Of a DNA stretch of 5,596 nucleotides, positions 1-5,596 are shown one piece after another. The position numbers and the translations under genes are program-made. The notes under the pieces were generated by a model, which was not told where the DNA came from, did no database searches, and worked only from the letters and a program-made list of their open reading frames with translations. The DNA is taken from positions 1-5,596 of the forward strand of contig JAUXST010000577.1 in the NCBI GenBank assembly GCA_030679805.1, given 5' to 3'. Within the stretch, counting starts at the first letter, position 1; every line of letters begins with the position of its first letter. Source of the DNA: Reyranella sp. (GTDB lineage Bacteria; Pseudomonadota; Alphaproteobacteria; Reyranellales; Reyranellaceae).

Positions 1-492
1 GGCGACGGCCGCCGCGGCGCCCACCGTGCCCCAGGTGCCGTGCGGATGCATGTCGGGCCGCATCGCCGCGGCAATGCCGATGCGGGCGCCCACTTCGTAG
101 CCCAGCACCAGCGCCTCCATCACGGCCTTGCCCGAGAGGCCCTTGATCTCGGCCAGCGCCCAGACGGCCGGCAGTGCGTGGATGGCGGGATGGCCCTTGG
201 CGAAGCGATTGCCCTCGTCCATTTCGAGGAAGGTACCGGCCGTGCCGTTCAGGAAGGCTGCTGCCGCGGACACCGCCTTCTTGTTGGTGCCGATCACCGA
301 GGCCTCGCCCACCGGGCTGACGGTGAGCTTGGCCGTCAGCGTCTGCATCTCGGGCTCGGCCGCGCCGCCGGCGATGGCGCCCATCGTGTCGAGGATCACG
401 TAGGAGGTCTGCTCGACGGTGGCGGGCTTCAGCTGCTCGAAGCGGAAGCCCACGAGGAAGTCGGCGAGCGTGTCGAGCCAGAAGGCGGCCAC
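1..492 (-). CDS. MmgE/PrpD family protein, N-terminal part (cut by window edge)
   Basis: The minus frame is open from a GTG at 492-490 to position 1, giving 164 residues of a family whose members usually have about 450, so the C-terminal two thirds are missing. MmgE/PrpD proteins include 2-methylcitrate dehydratase and cis-aconitate decarboxylase; most members have no assigned substrate. Visible family signatures are the start FLVGFRFEQL followed by YVILDTMGAIAGG (about residues 31-43), FLNGTAGTFLEMDEGNRFAKGHP (about 80-102), and HPHGTWGTVGAAAA (about 149-162), matching the usual helical-domain motifs. GTG is chosen because the family N-terminus begins here and no in-frame ATG fits better; the gene lies 5 bp after the preceding stop, has no strong ribosome site, and is probably translationally coupled. 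Family call is secure; the reaction is unknown. A role in the same catabolic pathway as its neighbours is inference. Confidence 0.88.
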   Translation of the reverse strand, partial: MAAFWLDTLADFLVGFRFEQLKPATVEQTSYVILDTMGAIAGGAAEPEMQTLTAKLTVSPVGEASVIGTNKKAVSAAAAFLNGTAGTFLEMDEGNRFAKGHPAIHALPAVWALAEIKGLSGKAVMEALVLGYEVGARIGIAAAMRPDMHPHGTWGTVGAAAAVA

Positions 493-497
493 CTGTA

Positions 498-1430
498 TCA
501 GCCCATCATCGTGTCGATATAGTGCCGGGCGATCTCGCCCGGCGTCGCCTGCCAGACGTTGCCGAAGCGTTCGATCCGGCGCAGCGCCTCGTCGAGATAC
601 TTTATGCGATGCGCCATGCCCATCAGCCAGGGATGGATCGACAGGTTGAAGACCTGGCCGCCTTCCTGGTGCAGCAGTTCGAAGGCTTCGCCCACGATGT
701 CGGGATAGCGTGGCGTGGGAATGCGCCGGAGTGCCAGTTGCTGAACATCGTCCCATTCCGGCTGGTTGGGCATCGAGACGAACTTCTTGCCGACCTTCAT
801 CGGGTAGGGTTGGTCGTCGTTCGGCCAGTCGAGCACGTAGTCGAAGCCCGCGTCGGCCAGAAGCTGCGGTGTGCGCTGGCTCTCGCCGTAGTCCTGGCCC
901 AGCCAGCCGGTCGGCCTGACGCCCGCCGCCTTCTCGATCGCGGCGAGGGACTGGGCGATCTCGGTCTTTTCCTCCGCCTCGGTCATCTTCGAGGAGATCA
1001 TGCGGTTGGCCGAGTGGCCGTGGCCGATGAACTCGTACTTCCGCTTCTTGAACTGCTCGATCAGGTAGGGATAGCGCTCGGCCGCCAGCGCGTTCACCGC
1101 GACGCCGGCCCGGATCTGGTAGCGGTCGAGCACGTCGAGCACACGGAAGATGCCAACCCGGTTGCCGTAGTCGCGCTGCGTCCAGGTGCGGTAGTCGGGG
1201 GTGAAGCTGCCGAATTCGCCGACGTGGCGCGGGTCCCTGACGCTCGTCTCGTCGGGGATCAGCTCCCAGTATTCGAGATGCAGCACCACGAAGGAGGCGA
1301 CGCGGGCGTTCTTCGGCCAGTTGAGCCTTGGCCGCTCGGGAAACGGCGCATAGTCGTACCAGGGATTGTCCATCCCGGCGGGCAGCGGCGGTGGGTTCTT
1401 CGGGACGTTGTTCTTGGGTGAGGTGCTCAT
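498..1430 (-). CDS. PuuE/NodB-like polysaccharide deacetylase-family protein (second of tandem pair)
   Basis: A 310-residue cytoplasmic protein (no signal peptide or membrane segment) of the NodB-fold polysaccharide deacetylase superfamily, in the branch that includes the metal-independent allantoinase PuuE; its length matches that branch (about 300). Landmarks: ERPRLNWP then ARVASFVVLHLEYWE (residues 32-56), where Glu53 and Glu56 sit in the region that carries the Asp pair of true deacetylases; RDYGNRVG (86-93); FIGHGHS (134-140) at the His motif; NDDQP (204-208); and SIHPWLMG (264-271). The ATG is supported by an AAGGAGG site 6 nt upstream. The first 30 residues are a proline- and asparagine-rich extension compared with the upstream paralogue. 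It starts 1 bp after that gene. The substrate is unknown: a cyclic amide or ureide hydrolase is plausible, a sugar deacetylase less so because the usual metal-ligand pattern is not evident. Family call strong, function weak. Confidence 0.9.
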   Translation of the reverse strand: MSTSPKNNVPKNPPPLPAGMDNPWYDYAPFPERPRLNWPKNARVASFVVLHLEYWELIPDETSVRDPRHVGEFGSFTPDYRTWTQRDYGNRVGIFRVLDVLDRYQIRAGVAVNALAAERYPYLIEQFKKRKYEFIGHGHSANRMISSKMTEAEEKTEIAQSLAAIEKAAGVRPTGWLGQDYGESQRTPQLLADAGFDYVLDWPNDDQPYPMKVGKKFVSMPNQPEWDDVQQLALRRIPTPRYPDIVGEAFELLHQEGGQVFNLSIHPWLMGMAHRIKYLDEALRRIERFGNVWQATPGEIARHYIDTMMG

Positions 1431-1431
1431 G

Positions 1432-2331
1432 TCACGCCTCCTTCCCGAGATGCTGCTGGTAGGGTTTCAGCCCATTGGCCACGTACCAGTCGAGGATGTC
1501 CTCGGCGGTGCAGACCCAGGCGTCCTTGTGCTTGCGGATGTAGCCGAGTGCCCGATCGAGATGCTTCACGCGATGCGGCGCCCCCATCATGTAGGGATGG
1601 AGTGCGATACACATGACGCGGCCGTTCTCCGGTCCCTCGCGATAGACCGTGTCGAAATGGTCGATGATCATCTGCGCGAATTCCTCGGCCTCGACCGGCT
1701 GGCGGTAGATCAGCGCATCGTTGAGATCCATCGTGTAGGGCACGTGGATCAGCGGGCCGTGCTTTGTCGCCAGCGGCGTCGGCTGGTCGTCGTGATAGAA
1801 GTCGCAGATGTATTCGAGGCCCGCCTCCTTCACGAGGTCGGGCGTGTTGAAGGTGTTGGAGATGGCGGGCGAGAACCAGCCGCGCAGCTTGCGGCCGGTC
1901 AGCCTGAGGTGCGTGGCCTTGCTGTGCTCGATGACCGCACGTTCCTCGTCTTCGCTATAGCCCCAGTGATAGCGCGTGTTGAGATAGCCGTGGCTCATGT
2001 ACTCCCAGTGCCGGGCCTCCATGGCTTCCAGGATCTCGGGGTACATCTCGATGACCGACATCGAGAGCGACACCGTGCAGCGTACGCTGTGCTTGTCCAA
2101 GACCTCGAACATCCGCCACAGGCCGACCCGGTTGCCATAGTCGCGGCCGCCGTAGCCCAGCACGTCGGGGTGCGGCATGCGCGGCCAGGGGTTGCGCACG
2201 CGGACCTCGGCGGGAACATATTCGTAGTGCTCGATATTGGGGCAGACCCAGACCGCGACGCGCGCGCCGTTCGGCCAGGACAGCTTCGGTCGCTCGATGA
2301 CCGGCGAATAGCTGTAGCGATACGGATCCAT
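1432..2331 (-). CDS. PuuE/NodB-like polysaccharide deacetylase-family protein (first of tandem pair)
   Basis: A 299-residue cytoplasmic protein of the NodB-fold superfamily. By recollection it resembles Pseudomonas allantoinase PuuE more than its downstream paralogue does: SHGY (113-116), a DD-P motif (HDDQP, 180-184), VPYTMDLND (197-205, like PuuE's IPYT-D-ND) and ALHPYMMGAPHR (243-254). Other landmarks are ERPKLSWP (13-20), PNIEHYEYVP (31-40) with Glu34/Glu37 in place of the deacetylase Asp pair, and RDYGNRVG (63-70). PuuE hydrolyses allantoin to allantoate without metal; whether this protein does so cannot be told from sequence. The start at 2331 is supported by an AAGGAAG site 9 nt upstream. 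It is first in the leftward operon and diverges from xdhA, fitting a link to N-heterocycle oxidation. Shared blocks with the next gene (14 of 28 residues at positions 13-40 against 32-59) indicate an old duplication. Confidence 0.9.
   Translation of the reverse strand: MDPYRYSYSPVIERPKLSWPNGARVAVWVCPNIEHYEYVPAEVRVRNPWPRMPHPDVLGYGGRDYGNRVGLWRMFEVLDKHSVRCTVSLSMSVIEMYPEILEAMEARHWEYMSHGYLNTRYHWGYSEDEERAVIEHSKATHLRLTGRKLRGWFSPAISNTFNTPDLVKEAGLEYICDFYHDDQPTPLATKHGPLIHVPYTMDLNDALIYRQPVEAEEFAQMIIDHFDTVYREGPENGRVMCIALHPYMMGAPHRVKHLDRALGYIRKHKDAWVCTAEDILDWYVANGLKPYQQHLGKEA
1437..1443 (-). promoter_or_regulatory. Strong Shine-Dalgarno site for the 1430-498 gene
   Basis: On the minus strand this reads AAGGAGG, a full match to the anti-Shine-Dalgarno sequence, 6 nt before the ATG at 1430. 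It lies inside the last codons of the preceding gene. It fixes the start of the second deacetylase-like gene and argues that this gene is translated strongly in its own right, rather than only by coupling across the 1-bp gap. Confidence 0.85.
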
Positions 2332-2409
2332 CGTGGGAATCTTCCTTTGTTTGGCATGTCGAGTGCATCACGGGTTGCGCCGCACTTCAACGCCCCGCAT
2401 CCTGTTCGC
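2332..2409. promoter_or_regulatory. Divergent intergenic region between the deacetylase-like operon and xdhAB
   Basis: This 78-bp gap must hold the start signals for both divergent groups if each is transcribed from here, and it is the only non-coding stretch of note in the window. For the leftward operon a weak sigma70-like candidate is TTGAAG (2390-2385) with a 17-nt spacer before TGCACT (2367-2362); only the -35 half resembles the consensus. No convincing rightward promoter, operator palindrome or terminator was found. The compact shared region suggests that the two operons are regulated together, but that is inferred from layout alone. Confidence 0.45.
2341..2347 (-). promoter_or_regulatory. 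Shine-Dalgarno site for the 2331-1432 gene
   Basis: On the minus strand this reads AAGGAAG, 9 nt before the ATG at 2331, a good match at normal spacing. It supports the chosen start of the first deacetylase-like gene. The same bases lie upstream of xdhA on the other strand. Confidence 0.75.
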
Positions 2410-3807
2410 ATGGCGGATAACATTCGCTTCACGCTCAACGACGACCCGGTCGAGCTGTCCGGCGTCTCGCCGATGACGACGCTGCTCGACTGGCTGCGCG
2501 AGCATCGTGGCCTGCGGGGCACCAAGGAAGGCTGCGCCGAGGGCGACTGCGGCGCCTGTACGGTCGTGCTCGAGCAGGCCGATGGCCGCCGCCGGCCGAT
2601 CAATGCCTGCATCGCCCTGCTGGGCCAGATCGACGGCCAGTCGCTGCGCACCGTCGAAGGCCTGCGCGGGCCGGACGGCGCACCGCATCCGGTGCAGACG
2701 GCGATGGCCGAAGCCGATGCGACGCAGTGCGGCTTCTGCACGCCAGGTTTCGTGATGTCGGCCTATGCCTTTGCCGTTGGCGGCGAGGCGGCCGATCCCG
2801 CGACCATCCACGACGCGCTGGCCGGCAATCTCTGCCGCTGCACCGGTTACCGGCCGATCGTCGAGGCCATGACCAAGGTGGCCGGCCTGCCGGTCGGGCC
2901 TGTGCCTTCCGCGCCGATACGCAAGCAGTCGGCAGCCTTCGACGGTCGCTTCTTCGCGCCGCGCACGCTGGCCGAGCTGCTGACGTTGCGGTCAAAGCAC
3001 CCGGAGGCACTGCTGCTGGCGGGCGCCACCGATCTCGGCCTCCTGGCCAGCCGGTCGCGCAAGCCGCCGGCCGCGGTGATCCATGTGGCCCATGTGCCGG
3101 AACTCACGGCGATCACGAAAGCCAAGGAGCAGATCACGATCGGCGCCGCCGCGACCTACGCCGACGTCCTGCCGGTCCTGATTGCGGCTTATCCGGCGCT
3201 AAAGACCTATCTCGCGCGGCTAGGCTCGCGGCAGATCCGCTCGCTGGGCACGATCGGCGGCAATATCGGCACGGCCTCGCCCATCGGTGACATGCCGTCG
3301 GTTCTGCTGGCGCTGGAAGCGAGCCTAAGGCTGATTTCCAGCCACGGCGCCCGGGATCTGCCGCTGGACGCGTTCTTCCTCGGCTACCGCAAGACGGCGC
3401 TCGCTCCCGACGAGGTGATCCAGAGCCTGTCGATGCCGCGCCTGTGGCCGGGCGAGGTCTTCTTCTGCGACAAGCTCAGCAAGCGCCGCGACCAGGATAT
3501 TTCCACCGTCTCCGGTGCCTATCGCCTCAGGATCAAGAACGGCACCATCGAGGACGTGCGCACCGGGTTCGGCGGCCTGGCGGCCACGCCCGTGCGGGCG
3601 CGCAACGTCGAGGCGGCGCTGAAAGGCCAGCCCTTCGCGCAGGTGACCTTTGAGGCCGCGGCGCACGCCGTGCCAAAAGACTTCCAGCCGATCGACGATT
3701 GGCGCGGGACGGGGGCCTATCGCCTGACGGTGGCGGCCAACCTGTTGCGCCGGCTCTACTGGCGCATCGCCGAGCCCGAGCGCGCCATCGAGGTCGAGGC
3801 GCTATGA
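2410..3807 (+). CDS. xdhA: Xanthine dehydrogenase small subunit (2Fe-2S and FAD domains)
   Basis: A 465-residue electron-transfer subunit that passes electrons from the molybdenum site through two 2Fe-2S clusters to FAD and NAD+. Domains in order: plant-type ferredoxin fold with Cys42, Cys47, Cys50 and Cys67; helical 2Fe-2S domain with Cys107, Cys110, Cys142 and Cys144 (QCGFCTPG and LCRCTGYRP), all eight ligands present; FAD domain from about 180 with LLLAGATDLGLL (201-212) and TIGGNIGTASPIGDMPS (281-297); and the CO-dehydrogenase-flavoprotein C-terminal domain from about 355 to the end. Length and fused FeS-FAD layout match the Rhodobacter capsulatus-type small subunit. The start at 2410 is chosen because the ferredoxin domain begins there; an in-frame ATG at 2356 would add 18 residues. 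Neither has a good ribosome site. The stop overlaps the large-subunit gene by 4 bp. The sequence shows no export signal, consistent with a cytoplasmic enzyme. Confidence 0.95.
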   Translation: MADNIRFTLNDDPVELSGVSPMTTLLDWLREHRGLRGTKEGCAEGDCGACTVVLEQADGRRRPINACIALLGQIDGQSLRTVEGLRGPDGAPHPVQTAMAEADATQCGFCTPGFVMSAYAFAVGGEAADPATIHDALAGNLCRCTGYRPIVEAMTKVAGLPVGPVPSAPIRKQSAAFDGRFFAPRTLAELLTLRSKHPEALLLAGATDLGLLASRSRKPPAAVIHVAHVPELTAITKAKEQITIGAAATYADVLPVLIAAYPALKTYLARLGSRQIRSLGTIGGNIGTASPIGDMPSVLLALEASLRLISSHGARDLPLDAFFLGYRKTALAPDEVIQSLSMPRLWPGEVFFCDKLSKRRDQDISTVSGAYRLRIKNGTIEDVRTGFGGLAATPVRARNVEAALKGQPFAQVTFEAAAHAVPKDFQPIDDWRGTGAYRLTVAANLLRRLYWRIAEPERAIEVEAL

Positions 3808-5596
3808 CGAGCAGCGTTCCCAGCGCTGTCCATAGGGCGGCGCGTCACGATAGCGCGCTCAAGCACACGACCGGCCAGGCGCTCTATATCGACGACATAC
3901 CCGAGCCGCCAGGCACGCTGCATGCCGCTCTGGTGCTGAGCCCCGTTGCGAGCGGTCGTCTTCGCAGGCTCGATCTGTCCGCCTCGGCGGCGGCGCCCGG
4001 TGTCGTGGCGGTGCTCGGCGCCGCCGACGTTCCCGGCCGCAACAATATCGCCAGTCCCGGCAAGGAAGAGCCCTTGTTCGCCGAGGTCAGGGTCGAGTTC
4101 GCGGGCCAGCCGCTGGCCATGGTGGTTGCCCGTTCGCTCGACGCGGCGCGCGCCGCGGCCGAACAAGCTGCGATCGACATCGAGCCCATGGAAGCGATCC
4201 TCGATATCGCCACCGCACTTGCGCGGAAGGCCTATGTTCAAGCGCCATCGACCATCCTGCGCGGCGATCCCGACGGGGCGCTGGAGACGGCCCCGCACAA
4301 ACTCAGCGCCGAGTTCAGCGTCGGCGGCCAGGAGCACTTTTATCTCGAAGGCCAGATCGCCTTCGCACTGCCGGGCGAGGACGGCGATCTTCTGGTGCAT
4401 TCCTCGACGCAGCATCCCACCGAGGTCCAGCACGTCTGTGCCCAGGTCTTGGGCTGCGACTACAATCGCGTCACCGCGGTAGTGCGCCGGCTGGGCGGCG
4501 GCTTCGGCGGCAAGGAAAGCAACGCCTCGTGGGTCGCTGCGGCCGCTGCATTGGCTGCCGCGAAGACCGGCAAACCTGTAAAGCTTCGCCTGCCGCGCGA
4601 GATCGACATCATCGCCACCGGCAAGCGCCATGGTTTCGACTACCGCTACACGGTGGGCTTCGATGGTAATGGCCGGGTGCTGGCGCTCGACGCCTCGCTG
4701 GCGGCCGATGCCGGCTTCAGCCTCGACATGACGCCGGGCGTCGTGGCGCGCGCGTTGACCCATGTCGACAACGCCTACTGGATCCCGCACGTCCGCGCCG
4801 TGGGCTATGCCTGCAAGACCAACAAGCAATCGAACACCGCCTTCCGTGGCTTCGGTGGTCCGCAGGGCGTGGTCGTCATGGAAGACGCGCTCGATCGCAT
4901 CGCGCGCCATCTCGGCCGCGACGCCAACGAGATCCGCGCGCTCAATTTCTATGCCGAGGGCCGGGACGAGACGCCCTACGGCCAGACGGTCGACGAGAAC
5001 CATCTGGCGCGCTGCTGGGCCGAAGTGAAGAAGGGCGGCGACTACGAGCGTCGGCGGGCCGAGATCGACGCCTTCAACAAGGCCAGCCCGATCCTGAAGC
5101 GGGGTTTGGGACTCTTCCCGCTGAAATTCGGCATCTCCTTCAACCTGCCGCACATGAACCAGGCCGGTGCGCTGGTACACGTCTATACCGACGGCTCGAT
5201 CCGCCTGAATCATGGCGGCACCGAGATGGGGCAGGGGCTGTTCGTAAAGGTGGCCCAGGTCGTGGCCGAGGTCTTCGCGGTCGATATCGATCGTATAAGG
5301 CCGTCCGCGACCTCGACCGCCGAGGTGCCCAACACCTCACCGACGGCGGCGTCCACCGGCTCGGACCTGAACGGCTGGGCGGCCTATGAGGCAGCGAACA
5401 CGATCAAGCAGCGCATGATCGCCTTCGCTTCGGAGCATTTCGGCACGGCCGAAGGCGACATCGCGTTCGCCGACGGCAACGTGCGCATCGCCAAACCAGG
5501 CAGCAACCAGGTCGTGAGCTTCGGCGAGCTGGCGAAGCTCTGCTGGATGGGCCGTGTCTCGCTGTCGGCCACCGGCTTCTACAAGACGCCCAAGAT
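3804..5596 (+). CDS. xdhB: Xanthine dehydrogenase large (molybdopterin) subunit, cut by right edge
   Basis: The frame is open from ATG at 3804 to the window end: 597 residues of roughly 770. This subunit binds the molybdenum cofactor and hydroxylates the substrate. Lined up with bovine xanthine oxidase by exact spacing, Gln203 matches Gln767 (cofactor), Glu238 in GGFGGKE matches Glu802, Arg316 matches Arg880, Phe350 in AFRGFGG matches Phe914 and Phe446 matches Phe1009. The Glu and Arg are what separate purine hydroxylases from aldehyde oxidases. Asn447 occupies the place of Thr1010, a substrate contact. HGGTEMGQG (470-478) and TSPTAAS (511-517) are further family motifs. The catalytic Glu equivalent to Glu1261 lies beyond the edge. 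The ATG overlaps the xdhA stop (ATGA), with GAGG at 3790-3793 and 3796-3799 as possible ribosome sites, so expression is probably coupled. The exact substrate could be hypoxanthine/xanthine or another N-heterocycle. Confidence 0.94.
   Translation, partial: MTSSVPSAVHRAARHDSALKHTTGQALYIDDIPEPPGTLHAALVLSPVASGRLRRLDLSASAAAPGVVAVLGAADVPGRNNIASPGKEEPLFAEVRVEFAGQPLAMVVARSLDAARAAAEQAAIDIEPMEAILDIATALARKAYVQAPSTILRGDPDGALETAPHKLSAEFSVGGQEHFYLEGQIAFALPGEDGDLLVHSSTQHPTEVQHVCAQVLGCDYNRVTAVVRRLGGGFGGKESNASWVAAAAALAAAKTGKPVKLRLPREIDIIATGKRHGFDYRYTVGFDGNGRVLALDASLAADAGFSLDMTPGVVARALTHVDNAYWIPHVRAVGYACKTNKQSNTAFRGFGGPQGVVVMEDALDRIARHLGRDANEIRALNFYAEGRDETPYGQTVDENHLARCWAEVKKGGDYERRRAEIDAFNKASPILKRGLGLFPLKFGISFNLPHMNQAGALVHVYTDGSIRLNHGGTEMGQGLFVKVAQVVAEVFAVDIDRIRPSATSTAEVPNTSPTAASTGSDLNGWAAYEAANTIKQRMIAFASEHFGTAEGDIAFADGNVRIAKPGSNQVVSFGELAKLCWMGRVSLSATGFYKTPK

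Noticed and set aside
522..1421. Long open plus-strand frame (299 codons) lying opposite the second deacetylase-like gene
   Set aside because: It is almost entirely antisense to a gene with clear family motifs and a perfect ribosome site. Its product is rich in Val, Ala, Arg and Gly with no recognisable motif, as expected from high-GC codon bias.
2356..2368. ATG-N7-CAT symmetric element in the divergent promoter, considered as an operator
   Set aside because: Only three bases on each side match and the inner and outer bases are not symmetric, so it is within chance expectation.
1366..2409. Plus-strand frame open for 348 codons upstream of and continuous with xdhA, suggesting a fusion protein
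   Set aside because: This part is the antisense of the first deacetylase-like gene and has no domain signature. The ferredoxin domain of XdhA begins at 2410, giving the usual subunit length of 465 residues.
3756..5213. 485-codon open minus-strand frame opposite the xdhB gene
   Set aside because: The plus strand carries a continuous xdhB reading frame with conserved catalytic residues. The minus-strand product is a low-complexity Arg/Gly/Ala/Val shadow.
1..5596. Search for mobile elements, tRNA genes, CRISPR-type repeats and terminator hairpins
   Set aside because: Nothing convincing was seen by eye. Coding sequence fills the window except for 78 bp, and base composition looks even throughout, with no sign of recent insertion.

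Overview
The window reads as a high-GC proteobacterial chromosome, most likely alphaproteobacterial (Rhizobiales- or Rhodospirillales-like). This rests on strong G/C bias at third codon positions, tight gene packing and the style of the xanthine dehydrogenase genes. Lineage is inferred from gene style only; there is no rRNA or other phylogenetic marker. No RNA gene, CRISPR array, insertion sequence or phage gene was seen.

Layout: two divergent gene groups are separated by about 78 bp (2332-2409). The minus-strand group runs leftward. It holds a PuuE/NodB-like polysaccharide deacetylase-family protein (2331-1432), a second diverged member of the same family (1430-498), and the first 164 codons of an MmgE/PrpD-family protein (492 to the left edge). 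Gaps are 1 bp and 5 bp, so this looks like one operon. The plus-strand group runs rightward. It holds the small subunit (two 2Fe-2S clusters plus FAD domain, 2410-3807) and the large molybdopterin subunit (3804 to the right edge, incomplete) of a xanthine dehydrogenase of the bacterial two-subunit type, with a 4-bp ATGA overlap.

How the genes may work together: the large subunit keeps the Glu and Arg that mark purine-type hydroxylases rather than aldehyde oxidases, so oxidation of a purine or similar N-heterocycle is likely. PuuE-type proteins of the NodB fold are known as metal-independent allantoinases that open a cyclic ureide ring. A divergent locus joining a heterocycle hydroxylase to ring-opening hydrolase-like proteins therefore suggests catabolism of a purine or a related N-heterocycle. 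The tandem hydrolase pair, the MmgE/PrpD partner and an Asn in place of a substrate-contacting Thr do not fit textbook urate-allantoin degradation. The real substrate may be different. This is inference, and the flanking genes that would settle it (transporters, xdhC, regulator) lie outside the window.
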